64,000 bases of DNA from an uncultured Collinsella sp. (lineage in GTDB: Bacteria; Actinomycetota; Coriobacteriia; Coriobacteriales; Coriobacteriaceae). A model generated the notes under the pieces. The model was not told the DNA's origin. It ran no database searches and was given only the letters and a program-made list of their open reading frames with translations. The stretch's first letter is position 1, and every line of letters begins with the position of its first letter. Below, one piece after another: positions 7,449 through 15,696 of the stretch. The DNA lies in the NCBI GenBank assembly GCA_938023905.1, contig CALJCO010000011.1:48882-112881 (forward strand), written 5' to 3'. The position numbers and the translations under genes are program-made.

Positions 7449-8027
7449 TTAACCGCGCGCCTTCTTTACGATCGTAAAGTCGGGAGCCATACTCACGACG
7501 ACATCCGCCGCGCTCGATGCAAAGCGTCGGCTGGCATCGAGCGCGCGTGTGACCACCGAGAGCCGAACACCCTCGACACCCCGGAGTATGCGGCCCAAAA
7601 CAGGCTGCACCGGCGTATACATGCGCACGGTATGCTCGTCCGAGTCGCCTCGGAAGAGCGGCGCATGCATGTTGCCAATCTCCCAGCACGCATGCGCGAG
7701 TGCAATCGGATCCATGCGGTCGACTTCGACCAAATAAACCTCGGCGCTGCGCAGGCGCACGACAACCGCCACGGGCACCACGCCCGAACGGTCAATGGCG
7801 AGCACGTCGCCATCGGCAAGACGACCGCCGTCGGCAGTATCCAGCCGAACACCGATCGTGCGCCCCAGCTCCGTTACGCCCGCAAATGTGCGGGCATCGG
7901 CCTGGTCCCAATCGAGCAATAGCTCGTCAACTTCAAAGACGCCGCCCAACTTCCGGCGAAGCAGGAGTTCATAGGACGGATCGTTGAGATTTCCCAAGCA
8001 TGTCGTCGAAACCAAGCGTTCAGGCAT
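7449..8027 (-). CDS. UreE-like metallochaperone domain protein
   Basis: The 192-residue product follows the UreE pattern: an N-terminal beta domain (LLLRRKLGGVFEVDELLLDWDQ), a DGDVLAID step near residue 73, and the C-terminal domain with LAHACWEIGNMHAPLF, in which His121 matches the conserved nickel-binding His of UreE (GNRHVP type). UreE delivers nickel to urease, but no urease gene is visible here. It lies three bases downstream of a SlyD-like FKBP, another family tied to nickel handling, so a nickel or other metal-delivery pair is inferred. It lacks a His-rich tail. Identification rests on motif recall only. Confidence 0.55.
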   Translation of the reverse strand: MPERLVSTTCLGNLNDPSYELLLRRKLGGVFEVDELLLDWDQADARTFAGVTELGRTIGVRLDTADGGRLADGDVLAIDRSGVVPVAVVVRLRSAEVYLVEVDRMDPIALAHACWEIGNMHAPLFRGDSDEHTVRMYTPVQPVLGRILRGVEGVRLSVVTRALDASRRFASSAADVVVSMAPDFTIVKKARG

Positions 8028-8030
8028 ACT

Positions 8031-8459
8031 CTAGCCCTCGACCTCGACGAGCTCGATATCAAAGTTGAGGTCCTTGCCGGCCAACTCGTGGTTGGCGTCG
8101 AGCGTCACGGCCTCGGGCGTCACGTCGATGACAACGGCGGGGACGGGCATGCCGCTCGGCGTGGACAGGAAAAGCTTCATGCCCTTCTCGATCTGCTCGA
8201 TGTTGGGAACCTGTTCGGCCGGGAAGGTCAGGACCATCTCGGGATTGTGCTCGCCGTAGGCATCGGCAGCAGGAATGTGCACGGTCTTCTTCTCGCCCAC
8301 CTGCATGTCGACAACAGCGGCGTCGAAGCCCTTGATCATCTGACCGGCGCCGCAGGTGAACTCCAGCGGCTCGCCGCGATCGTAGGAGCTATCGAACTGC
8401 GTGCCGTCGTCGAGCGTGCCGCGATAATGGGTCTTGACCTTCTTGCCCTGGTTGGACAT
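8031..8459 (-). CDS. slyD: SlyD-like FKBP-type peptidyl-prolyl isomerase
   Basis: A 142-residue FKBP of the SlyD class. FKBP segments flank the insert-in-flap chaperone domain: THYRGTLDDGTQFDSSYDRG, GAGQMIKGFDAAVVDM and VGEKKTVHIPAADAYGEHN, then the flap insert around PNIEQIEKGMKLFLS, ending in ANHELAGKDLNFDIELVEV. It catalyses proline isomerisation and chaperones folding. The metal-binding His/Cys tail of E. coli SlyD is absent. The ATG at 8459 has GGAGG five bases upstream. It is the first gene of a two-gene unit with the UreE-like protein. Confidence 0.85.
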   Translation of the reverse strand: MSNQGKKVKTHYRGTLDDGTQFDSSYDRGEPLEFTCGAGQMIKGFDAAVVDMQVGEKKTVHIPAADAYGEHNPEMVLTFPAEQVPNIEQIEKGMKLFLSTPSGMPVPAVVIDVTPEAVTLDANHELAGKDLNFDIELVEVEG

Positions 8460-8579
8460 GGTAACCTCCGTAATAAGGGCGGCGCACAACGCGGGCCGCC
8501 ATGAACATATGGCGCTAACTATACCCTAGTCATACAATTCAATGACAGTTTGCAAAGAAACGCTGCATCCGGAGGAACC

Positions 8580-9593
8580 ATGGCATATCCCGTATTTGAC
8601 CTACATTGCGACACCGCCGACCGCATCGGCTGGGCCACGCTAGATCTCGACCTGCGCTTTACCGCCGGCACCGACGGTTATTTCCCCGGCGACGAAACGC
8701 ATCCGCAAGATTTCGACCTCATCGAGGGCAACGCCTGCGCCATCTCGCTCGCAAAGATCGGCAACACGCCGTGGGCACAGTGCTTCGCCACGTTTGTCCC
8801 CGACGAGATTCCCACCGCCCACGCCGCGCGCTTCCAGGCGCAAATCATGGCGCATATGAGCGGCCAGGCAATGCTCAACCACGACCGCATGGTCAACGTA
8901 CGCAGCGCCGCAGACATTCGCCCCGCGCTCAAGGACGGTAAGGTCGCTTGCATCCACACCATCGAAAACGCCACGTTCTTTGCCGAGGACCCCGCGCTGA
9001 TCGAGGTGCTCAAGAGCTTGGGCGTGCTTATATCGTCACTCAGCTGGAACGCGCAGGGGCCGCTCGCGAGCGGGCACGATACCCACGCCGGCCTCACCGC
9101 CGCCGGCATCGAGGCGCTTACGCAGATGGAGCACGCCGGCATGGTACTCGACGTCTCCCACCTCAACGATGAGTGCTTCGACGAGGTTGTCGCCCACGCC
9201 ACGCGCCCCTTCGTCGCCAGTCACTCCAACTCCCGCGCGGTTTGCGGCGTCAAGCGCAACCTCACCGACGACCAATTCCGCACCATTCGCGACATGGGCG
9301 GCATCGTCGGCCTCAACTACTGCAGCGAGTTCCTATCCAACGAAGCAACTGACGAGACCGCCGCAGATGTCACCTTCGACCAGCTGGCAGCCCATATCGA
9401 ACACTGGCTCGACCTGGGCGGCGAGGACGTCATCGCGCTCGGCGGCGACTGGGACGGCGCCACGGTGCCCGCTTTCCTCTCCGATGCCAGCAAGATGCCC
9501 GAGTTCCAGAACATGCTCTCCAAGCATTTTGGCAAGACCGTGATGCAAAAGCTCTGCAGCGACAACGCGCTTGCCTTCTTTGAGCGTTATTAA
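8580..9593 (+). CDS. Membrane dipeptidase, peptidase family M19
   Basis: A 337-residue zinc dipeptidase of the renal dipeptidase family. The N-terminal metal motif is FDLHCDT (His9, Asp11). The bridging Glu is in HTIENA, and VASHSNSRAVCG gives the His of the second metal, with ALGGDWDGAT near the end. Relatives hydrolyse dipeptides, including D-amino-acid forms. The start at 8580 has GGAGG four bases upstream. It is divergent from slyD. No signal peptide is seen, so it is likely cytoplasmic and would complete the use of peptides imported by the window's ABC systems. Confidence 0.88.
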   Translation: MAYPVFDLHCDTADRIGWATLDLDLRFTAGTDGYFPGDETHPQDFDLIEGNACAISLAKIGNTPWAQCFATFVPDEIPTAHAARFQAQIMAHMSGQAMLNHDRMVNVRSAADIRPALKDGKVACIHTIENATFFAEDPALIEVLKSLGVLISSLSWNAQGPLASGHDTHAGLTAAGIEALTQMEHAGMVLDVSHLNDECFDEVVAHATRPFVASHSNSRAVCGVKRNLTDDQFRTIRDMGGIVGLNYCSEFLSNEATDETAADVTFDQLAAHIEHWLDLGGEDVIALGGDWDGATVPAFLSDASKMPEFQNMLSKHFGKTVMQKLCSDNALAFFERY

Positions 9594-9609
9594 TTTCACA
9601 TCCCTTGAA

Positions 9610-9646
9610 CGGGCCGGCATACCGGACGGGTCGCCATACCGGCCCG
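9610..9646. repeat. GC-rich hairpin between dipeptidase and metalloprotease genes
   Basis: CGGGCCGG pairs with CCGGCCCG around a 21-base loop. There is no U-run. It could be a weak terminator or a spacer hairpin in a two-gene transcript. Confidence 0.4.
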
Positions 9647-9668
9647 CCCCCAATCTGAAGGACCACTT

Positions 9669-10445
9669 TTGACGCAGCAGTTTACGATTTCCGTATCCCG
9701 ACCGGATGGGACGCCCATCCCCGTCGTCGTTACCAAAAAGCGCGTCAAGAACTTCAACCTACGCGTCACATCGAGCGGCGAGGTCCACGCCAGCGCACCG
9801 CTCGGCGCCAGCCGCGAGCGTATCGAAGCGTTTGTGAAGCGCAACAGCGCCTGGATTATCAGCCGACTTGCCCAACGCGAGCAACGTCAGGCGACGACGC
9901 GAGAGCCGCTCAGTCCCTCGTCCATCATTGCGCTTTGGGGCAAACCCATCACCGTTCAGGATGCACTCGACCACAACTTTGAGCCCCCCGCACCGCGGCC
10001 CAAACAAGCCACGTTCGCAAGCTTTATGGGTACCGACGAGCCAAATGGGTGCACGCAGGCAAAGCAGCGCACAGCCCTCGACGGCCTAACGCCCAAAGAA
10101 CTCCAGACCCACATCGACCAGCTCTATACGTCCGAAGTCACATCGGCGCTGCATGATATGGTGCACGCGTACGAAATCGCAATGGGCGTCACCGTGGCCC
10201 GCGTCTCCGTGCGCAGCATGAAAACGCGCTGGGGATCATGCACGCCCAAGACCGGCGCCATTCGCATCGCACGCGAACTTGCCGCCTATCCCATCGAATG
10301 CCTCGACATGGTTGTCGCCCACGAGCTCGTCCACTTGCTCGAGCCAAGCCACAATCAGCGATTCCACGCCCTGCTCGACACGTACTGTCCCAACAATAAA
10401 GCTCTGTCGCAGCGGCTCAAGCAGCCACCCCTCAACAAGCTCTAG
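9669..10445 (+). CDS. YgjP-type zinc metalloprotease (M48-like)
   Basis: The 258-residue product has the HExxH motif in VVAHELVHLLEPSHNQRF (His218, His222) and a third ligand His228, the signature of the YgjP/WLM metallopeptidase family. TRWGSCTPKTGAIRI, just before it, is also a family hallmark. The start is TTG at 9669, placed by AAGGA about seven bases upstream and by the beta-strand start TQQFTISVSRPDG. It is cytoplasmic, with no signal peptide. Physiological substrates of this family are poorly known. It converges on folB with a six-base gap. Confidence 0.85.
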   Translation: MTQQFTISVSRPDGTPIPVVVTKKRVKNFNLRVTSSGEVHASAPLGASRERIEAFVKRNSAWIISRLAQREQRQATTREPLSPSSIIALWGKPITVQDALDHNFEPPAPRPKQATFASFMGTDEPNGCTQAKQRTALDGLTPKELQTHIDQLYTSEVTSALHDMVHAYEIAMGVTVARVSVRSMKTRWGSCTPKTGAIRIARELAAYPIECLDMVVAHELVHLLEPSHNQRFHALLDTYCPNNKALSQRLKQPPLNKL

Positions 10446-10451
10446 CGTCGA

Positions 10452-10937
10452 CTAGCGCACGCGCTCGATCTCGACGCCGCAGCTTGCCAGAGGCAGGCCA
10501 ACAGGAGCCCACGGCTTATCGAGCTTTATGCGCACACCAAGCAGCGAGGGATAACGGCGCAGCAGCATCTGGGCTGTCCCCTCGGCTGCCGCCTCGATGA
10601 GCTTAAACGTATGCTCGCGCAGATAGCCATCGACATCGTGGCACACCGAGCCGTAGTCAATCGAGGCATCCAGGTTATCGTGCTCCCCCGCCGCGCGCAG
10701 GTCGGCATAGAGCACCAGAGAAACGATGAACTTCTGACCCAGCGCATTCTCCTCGGGATACACGCCATGGTTGGCAAAAACCTCAAGGCCGTCAATGACA
10801 ATGCGATCGGCATGGCGCAGATCGTCATAGCTCACGTGAGGCACCGCCGTTGCGGTGGATATTTCGCCCCTTCCACGGCGGGCGAGCTCAGCACCTTCAG
10901 TCTTGATTGCATTCTCGGGCAGTTTCTTGTTACTCAA
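10452..10937 (-). CDS. folB: Dihydroneopterin aldolase with N-terminal extension
   Basis: It converts 7,8-dihydroneopterin to 6-hydroxymethyl-dihydropterin in folate synthesis. The catalytic domain runs from about residue 42 to 161: ADRIVIDGLEVFANHGVYPEEN with the catalytic Glu, IDYGSVC, FKLIEAAAEG, and IKLDKPWAPV with the catalytic Lys. FolB is normally about 120 residues; some 40 extra N-terminal residues here are polar. The start used is TTG at 10937, nine bases after AAGGAG. An internal start would remove the extension but has no better ribosome site. It is the last gene of the folE-HD-folB unit. Confidence 0.88.
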   Translation of the reverse strand: MSNKKLPENAIKTEGAELARRGRGEISTATAVPHVSYDDLRHADRIVIDGLEVFANHGVYPEENALGQKFIVSLVLYADLRAAGEHDNLDASIDYGSVCHDVDGYLREHTFKLIEAAAEGTAQMLLRRYPSLLGVRIKLDKPWAPVGLPLASCGVEIERVR

Positions 10938-10980
10938 CGCGATCGTCTCCTTCGTTTAGAACCCCGACCGCGCAAACTAA

Positions 10981-11562
10981 CTACACGCGAATCGACAGGT
11001 TCTTTTTATCATCGCTCCAGTTGCAAGCGTTGCGCGCGGGGCATGCAAAGCAGGCACGCGACGCTTTGTCGGCTGCATAGAGCAGACGCTCAAGCGGTTG
11101 GCTGTTCACGCGCAGCTTTCGATGGCCCAGAATGGCCGTCTTAATGGCTGCGGCATCGGCCGGCTCAAACGCCACGTCATCGGGCATGCCGCCGAGAATC
11201 GCATCAGCGACGCGTTCGCTTGCAACATCATGGGATATACCCGATTCATACTGTTCATCTTTGCCGATATCGTGAAGAAGTGCCGTGGCGTAGATGACCT
11301 CGCGGTCAAATTCGAGCTGCTCCTCGAGATTCTTGATCCACATAATGCGAGCGACATCGAGCAGATGGTCAATACCGTGGCGGCAGAAGATGCGCCCCGA
11401 TTCCAACTGTACGATGTTGCCCAGGTGCCGCCGGAACAGCCCGTTGGCACAAATGTAATCAATGCGAGGCATGGCACCAAAGGGGGCCAGGCCCGAAGCC
11501 ATAAAGCCGCGGCGCGACGTCCCCTCATCGGTCTTCGATGTAAAGTCGTTGACGACTCTCAT
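10981..11562 (-). CDS. HD-domain phosphohydrolase in the folate operon
   Basis: The 193-residue product has the metal-binding HD signature: His62 and His66 in CRHGIDHLLD, and ALLHDIGKDEQY (His97-Asp98). It ends with a small Cys cluster, CFACPARNAC. Such proteins are phosphatases or phosphodiesterases of nucleotides and similar compounds. It sits two bases after folE and 43 bases before folB, exactly between the steps that flank dephosphorylation of dihydroneopterin triphosphate, so a role in that missing step is possible but inferred. No good ribosome site precedes the ATG at 11562, so coupling to folE is likely. In-frame ATGs at 11502 and 11472 are alternatives. Confidence 0.75.
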   Translation of the reverse strand: MRVVNDFTSKTDEGTSRRGFMASGLAPFGAMPRIDYICANGLFRRHLGNIVQLESGRIFCRHGIDHLLDVARIMWIKNLEEQLEFDREVIYATALLHDIGKDEQYESGISHDVASERVADAILGGMPDDVAFEPADAAAIKTAILGHRKLRVNSQPLERLLYAADKASRACFACPARNACNWSDDKKNLSIRV

Positions 11563-11564
11563 GG

Positions 11565-12122
11565 TTAGCGGCCCAGCATCCTAAAGAAACGCTCCTCGAG
11601 CGCGGAATCGGTCTCAAAGACGCCGCGGCGAGCAAGCGTCACGGTCTTGGTGCCGGGCTTTTGCACGCCACGCATCGTCATACACATATGCTCGGCCTCC
11701 ATCAACACAATCGCTCCCTGGGGAGCAAGATAATCCATGAGGGCATCGGCAACCTGTGCGCACAGTTGCTCCTGCAGCTGAAGACGGCGGGCATAAACCT
11801 CAACCGTGCGGGCGAGCTTAGAAAGCCCAGCCACCCGACCGTTAGGGATATAACCAATGGCGGCCTTGCCATAAAACGGCAGCAGATGATGTTCGCACAG
11901 CGAGTAGAACGTAATGTCGCGCTCGATAACCAAATCGTTCGAAGCGACGGCAAAGGTTTTGGACAGATGCTCCTCGGCACTCTGGTCCATGCCGCCGGCG
12001 ATCTCACCATACATACGGGCAACGCGCGCCGGGGTCTCCAGCAGGCCCTCACGAGTTGGGTCCTCGCCTATGCCCTCAAGCAACAGCTTAATGGCGGCCT
12101 CGACTTTTTCCTGATCGACCAT
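11565..12122 (-). CDS. folE: GTP cyclohydrolase I
   Basis: It opens GTP to 7,8-dihydroneopterin triphosphate, the first step of folate synthesis. The 185 residues are the normal length. Zinc ligands are in [10 protein letters not shown] (Cys76, His79) and EHMCMTMRG (Cys about 147), and [16 protein letters not shown] and [10 protein letters not shown] are family blocks. The ATG follows GTGAGG by five bases. It is the first gene of a minus-strand operon with the HD protein and folB. Confidence 0.95.
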   Translation of the reverse strand: MVDQEKVEAAIKLLLEGIGEDPTREGLLETPARVARMYGEIAGGMDQSAEEHLSKTFAVASNDLVIERDITFYSLCEHHLLPFYGKAAIGYIPNGRVAGLSKLARTVEVYARRLQLQEQLCAQVADALMDYLAPQGAIVLMEAEHMCMTMRGVQKPGTKTVTLARRGVFETDSALEERFFRMLGR

Positions 12123-12188
12123 CTGGGCCTCACTTTTCCGATTTCACGTTCGCGCTATGGTACCACGCCCTTTGGCATCGACCACAAG

Positions 12189-12770
12189 CTACATAGTATG
12201 GGTCGAATAGACCGGATCATCACGCCAAAGTTCAACCGCATCACAAAGCGCAACGCCCTCGCGCTCAGCACGGGCGCGCGTAGCGTTCATATCGATCACG
12301 CGCTGGTTGCTCGAGCCCCTAAAGCGCAACGAGATATCGTACAGATCTTGAACAAACGGGCCGTCCACCAACATGTCGAGGCAGGCAAGGATGCGGTCCG
12401 TCACCTCGGTATGATGACGACCGCCCGGCATAAGCTCCTCGAGTACGTCGCCGGTAAAACACCAAATGGTCTTTCCTGACCCCGAAGGATAAGCGGCACG
12501 AACACGCTCGACGAACTCAACGAGTCCCGCCTGATTCTCAGGTTCCATAGGCTCGCCGCCCAAAATCGTCAGGCCATCGATAAAGGGATGATCGAGGCTC
12601 TCGATAATCTTGTCCTCGACGGCACGATCGAACGGCTCGCCCGCAGCAAAATCCCACGCGACAGAGTTAAAGCAGTTCTTGCACCCACGACGACACCCGC
12701 TCACAAACAGAGAAGTACGAACGCCTTCCCCATCAGCAATGTCGAAATACTTAATGTTCGCGTAGTTCAT
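12189..12770 (-). CDS. nrdG: Anaerobic ribonucleotide reductase activating protein
   Basis: This radical-SAM enzyme generates the glycyl radical of NrdD. The cluster motif is CRRGCKNC (Cys26, 30, 33), the CxxxCxxC form, followed by TILGGEPM. The 193 residues suit the family. The ATG at 12770 has GGAAGG six bases upstream; the open frame continues upstream only through a palindrome and is not coding there. A 90-bp hairpin ends eight bases before the ribosome site. nrdD lies 430 bp upstream on the same strand, so they may form one transcript with differential control. Confidence 0.92.
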   Translation of the reverse strand: MNYANIKYFDIADGEGVRTSLFVSGCRRGCKNCFNSVAWDFAAGEPFDRAVEDKIIESLDHPFIDGLTILGGEPMEPENQAGLVEFVERVRAAYPSGSGKTIWCFTGDVLEELMPGGRHHTEVTDRILACLDMLVDGPFVQDLYDISLRFRGSSNQRVIDMNATRARAEREGVALCDAVELWRDDPVYSTHTM

Positions 12771-12784
12771 AGGTAACCTTCCTG

Positions 12785-12874
12785 GGGGTCTGGAGTATAT
12801 CATCCCGTCCTCAAACAGCTTCGCTCGCTGCGCTCGCTGCAGAACTGCGGGCGGGACGATATACTCCAGACCCC
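12785..12874. repeat. 90-bp nested palindrome just before nrdG
   Basis: Arms 12785-12801 and 12858-12874 are exact reverse complements (17 bp, GGGGTCTGGAGTATATC), extended by TCCCG/CGGGA after one mismatch. The centre contains a GCTCGCTGCGCTCGCTGC repeat that can fold on itself. On the minus strand the structure ends just before the nrdG ribosome site. Confidence 0.85.
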
Positions 12875-12887
12875 TCGCGAGCAACAC

Positions 12888-13200
12888 TCAATGAACGAAG
12901 CGAACATCGAGCATAGGGTTCGAGGTCTGATAAATACTGAGTTGCAGCTCAACCGTTGCTGCAAGCAAATCGCTGCTGCAGCTCAACTCATTTCCGCTAA
13001 GAACTTCGAGGAGTGAGTAGGCTGCGCGCCGCATCTCAGCTACGTCAACTTGGCTGAGCCGAGAGGGCCGCTTGGGCTTTTGCTCGATATGAGTTCCGCA
13101 CGAACAGGAGGCGCCAGTGGCGCCTCCGTCGTGAGCCAGGACTGTCCGAAATAGCGAGTAAAGATCCGGGGCCTCGCTACGGGGCAGCCTGGGATGGTTA
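12888..13200 (-). pseudogene. Possible remnant coding stretch between nrdD and nrdG
   Basis: A frame stays open for about 104 codons after the nrdD stop and ends at 12888. It has protein-like stretches such as VDVAEMRRAAYSLLEVLSGN and SCSCGTHIEQKPKRP. There is no ATG, GTG or TTG in frame with a ribosome site after nrdD; the only ATG would give a 48-residue piece. It could be a gene that lost its start, or chance. A perfect 9-bp hairpin lies within it at 13107-13127. I do not recognise the sequence. Confidence 0.2.
13107..13127. terminator. Hairpin downstream of nrdD
   Basis: GGAGGCGCC pairs with GGCGCCTCC around a 3-base loop, about 75 bases after the nrdD stop. It is a strong stem but has no U-run, so it may only partly terminate or may protect the 3' end. 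Confidence 0.35.
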
Positions 13201-15423
13201 TTAGAGATGCAGCACGCGGTCGCGGATCTCCTCGGTTCGGCCCTGGTTCCAGAACTGGGTACCGATGTAGCCGCACGTGCGACGGGCGACATTCATCTTC
13301 TCCTGGTCACGATTGCCGCAGTTGGGGCACTCCCACACCAGCTTGCCATCGTCCTCGACAATCTTGATCTCGCCATCGTAGCCGCACACCTGGCAATAAT
13401 CGCTCTTGGTGTTGAGCTCGGCGTACATGATGTTGTCGTAGATGTACTGCATCACGCGAATGACAGCCTTGAGGTTGTCCTGCATGTTGGGAACCTCGAC
13501 GTAGGAGATGGCACCGCCCGGCGAAAGCTGCTGGAACATACCCTCGAACTTGAGCTTGTCGAATGCGTCGATCTCCTCGGACACGTGGACGTGGTAGCTG
13601 TTGGTGATGTAGCCCTTGTCCGTCACGCCCGGGATGATGCCAAAACGACGCTGCAGGCACTTGGCGAACTTGTAGGTCGTCGACTCAAGCGGGGTACCGT
13701 ACAGCGAGAAGTCAATATCGCTTTCGGCCTTCCACTCGGCGCACTTGTCGTTCATGCGCTGCATGACGGCCATGGCAAAGGGCGTGCCCTCCTTCTCGGT
13801 GTGGCTGTGGCCCGTCATGTACTTAACGCACTCATACAGACCGGCATAACCCAGACTGATGGTGGAGTAACCGCCCACGAGCAACTTGTCGATCGTCTCG
13901 CCCTTCTTCAGGCGGGCGAGGGCACCGTACTGCCAAAGAATCGGTGCGGCATCCGAAAGCGTACCCATCAGACGCTCATGACGGCACAGCAGGGCGCGGT
14001 GGCACAGCTCGAGGCGCTCGTCGAAGATTTTCCAGAACTTGTCCATGTCCTGATGCGAGCTCAGCGCGACATCGGGCAGGTTGATGGTCACAACGCCCTG
14101 GTTAAAGCGACCGTAGTACTTGGGCTTGTTCGGGTCATAGTTCAGCGCGTTGGCGACATTGTTAAAGCCGTTGCCCGAGCGGTCGGGCGTCAAGAAGCTG
14201 CGGCAACCCATGCAGGTGTAGCAATCGCCGTTGCCAGCGGTCTCGCCCTTAGACAGCTTGAGCTCGCGCATCTTCTTCTCAGAGATATAGTCGGGCACCA
14301 TGCGCTTGGCGGTGCACTTCGCGGCCAGCTGGGTCAGGTAGAAGTACGGGGAATTCTCGTGAACGTTATCGTCCTCGAGTACATAGATGAGCTTGGGGAA
14401 TGCCGGGGTAATCCACACGCCGGCCTCGTTCTTAACGCCCTCGTAGCGCTGGCGAAGCGTCTCCTCCACGATCATGGCAAGGTCGTGCTTCTCCTGAGGC
14501 GTACGGGCCTCGTTAAGATACATAAAGACCGTCACGAACGGCGCCTGGCCGTTCGTGGTCATAAGCGTCACGACCTGATACTGGATCGTCTGGACGCCGC
14601 GACGAATCTCGTCACGCAGACGGTCCTCAACAACCTCGCGGACCTTTTCGGGAGATGCGGAAACGCCGAGCTCCTCGAGCTCGCGGGCGACCTCGCCGCG
14701 AATCTTTTGACGGCTCACCTCGACGAACGGGGCAAGATGGGTCAGCGAAATCGACTGGCCACCGTACTGAGAGGAAGCAACCTGAGCGATGATCTGCGTC
14801 GCGATGTTGCAGGCGGTCGAGAAGCTGTGCGGCTTCTCAATCAGCGTACCCGAGATAACAGTGCCGTTCTGGAGCATGTCCTCCAGGTTCACCAGATCGC
14901 AGTTGTGCATGTGCTGGGCAAAGTAATCCGAATCGTGGAAATGAATCAGACCCTCATTATGGGCATCCACGATCTCTTGGGGCAGCAGCACACGCTGAGT
15001 CAGGTCCTTGGAGATCTCGCCGGCCATGTAGTCACGCTGAACGGAATTGACGGTCGGGTTCTTGTTGGAGTTCTCTTGCTTGACCTCTTCGTTGTTGCAC
15101 TCGATCAACGACAGAATCTTGTCGTCGGTCGTGTTCTTCTGGCGCTTCAGGCTCTGAACATAGCGATAGATGATGTAGTGGCGGGCAACCTCGTAGCAGT
15201 CGAGACGCATGATCTCGTCCTCGACCAAATCCTGAATCTCCTCGACCGACACGGTGTGGCCCGCGTTCTCGCATGCCTCGGCGACGTTTTGTGCCGCGTA
15301 AACCACCTGGCGGTCGGTAAGACGAGAGCTCTCCTCGACCTCCAAGTTTGCGGCGCGGATGGCATTGACGATCTTATCGATGTCAAAGACAACCTCGGTG
15401 CCGCTGCGCTTGATGATCTTCAT
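13201..15423 (-). CDS. nrdD: Anaerobic ribonucleoside-triphosphate reductase (class III)
   Basis: It reduces ribonucleoside triphosphates to deoxy forms without oxygen. The 740-residue protein has an N-terminal ATP-cone (IKRSGTEVVFDIDKIVNAI), a large barrel with the Cys-bearing CYTCMGCRSFL stretch, and a C-terminal zinc site (CQVCGYDG and CPNCG). The radical site is RRTCGYIGTQFWNQGR, glycine near residue 718. The ATG at 15423 follows AAAGAGG; ten earlier in-frame codons were rejected as unlike the family start MKIIKRSG. An NrdR box and promoter lie about 230 bp upstream. NrdG encoded downstream is its activase. Confidence 0.96.
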   Translation of the reverse strand: MKIIKRSGTEVVFDIDKIVNAIRAANLEVEESSRLTDRQVVYAAQNVAEACENAGHTVSVEEIQDLVEDEIMRLDCYEVARHYIIYRYVQSLKRQKNTTDDKILSLIECNNEEVKQENSNKNPTVNSVQRDYMAGEISKDLTQRVLLPQEIVDAHNEGLIHFHDSDYFAQHMHNCDLVNLEDMLQNGTVISGTLIEKPHSFSTACNIATQIIAQVASSQYGGQSISLTHLAPFVEVSRQKIRGEVARELEELGVSASPEKVREVVEDRLRDEIRRGVQTIQYQVVTLMTTNGQAPFVTVFMYLNEARTPQEKHDLAMIVEETLRQRYEGVKNEAGVWITPAFPKLIYVLEDDNVHENSPYFYLTQLAAKCTAKRMVPDYISEKKMRELKLSKGETAGNGDCYTCMGCRSFLTPDRSGNGFNNVANALNYDPNKPKYYGRFNQGVVTINLPDVALSSHQDMDKFWKIFDERLELCHRALLCRHERLMGTLSDAAPILWQYGALARLKKGETIDKLLVGGYSTISLGYAGLYECVKYMTGHSHTEKEGTPFAMAVMQRMNDKCAEWKAESDIDFSLYGTPLESTTYKFAKCLQRRFGIIPGVTDKGYITNSYHVHVSEEIDAFDKLKFEGMFQQLSPGGAISYVEVPNMQDNLKAVIRVMQYIYDNIMYAELNTKSDYCQVCGYDGEIKIVEDDGKLVWECPNCGNRDQEKMNVARRTCGYIGTQFWNQGRTEEIRDRVLHL

Positions 15424-15650
15424 CCTCTTGCCTCTTTCGCGTCGTAGCCTCATTGCGCTTCAGAGCCAAACGATGCCCGGCAGGGCTTGCCCCTGTCTTG
15501 CGGCGCCGTCGCGCAATCTGTGTTCTCGATAAACCATAAGTCCTCATGCGGACAATCCTCGCGGCCGATCAAGCGGCTCAAAGGCGTGTCCAAATGGGAC
15601 GAATAAGGTCTTCGTTCTCTGTCCGCCATCTATCATACGACAAAGACGCA

Positions 15651-15680
15651 TCTATATCCTGTATTCTTTTTTTAGTTCAA
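15651..15680 (-). promoter_or_regulatory. Candidate nrdD promoter
   Basis: On the minus strand TTGAAC (15675-15680) and TATAGA (15651-15656) are 18 bases apart. The -35 box abuts the NrdR box. This would give a leader of about 220 nt, in which no riboswitch was recognised. Confidence 0.4.
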
Positions 15681-15696
15681 ACACAACATATAGTGT
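15681..15696. promoter_or_regulatory. NrdR box
   Basis: ACACAACATATAGTGT agrees with the known NrdR box ACACWATATATWGTGT at 15 of 16 positions. It lies directly upstream of the candidate nrdD -35 box. NrdR represses ribonucleotide reductase genes when dATP is plentiful. A clear second box at the usual spacing was not found. Confidence 0.7.

Noticed and set aside
13207..15447. A 746-codon plus-strand frame opposite nrdD
   Set aside because: A mirror of nrdD codon bias; no ribosome site or recognisable domain.
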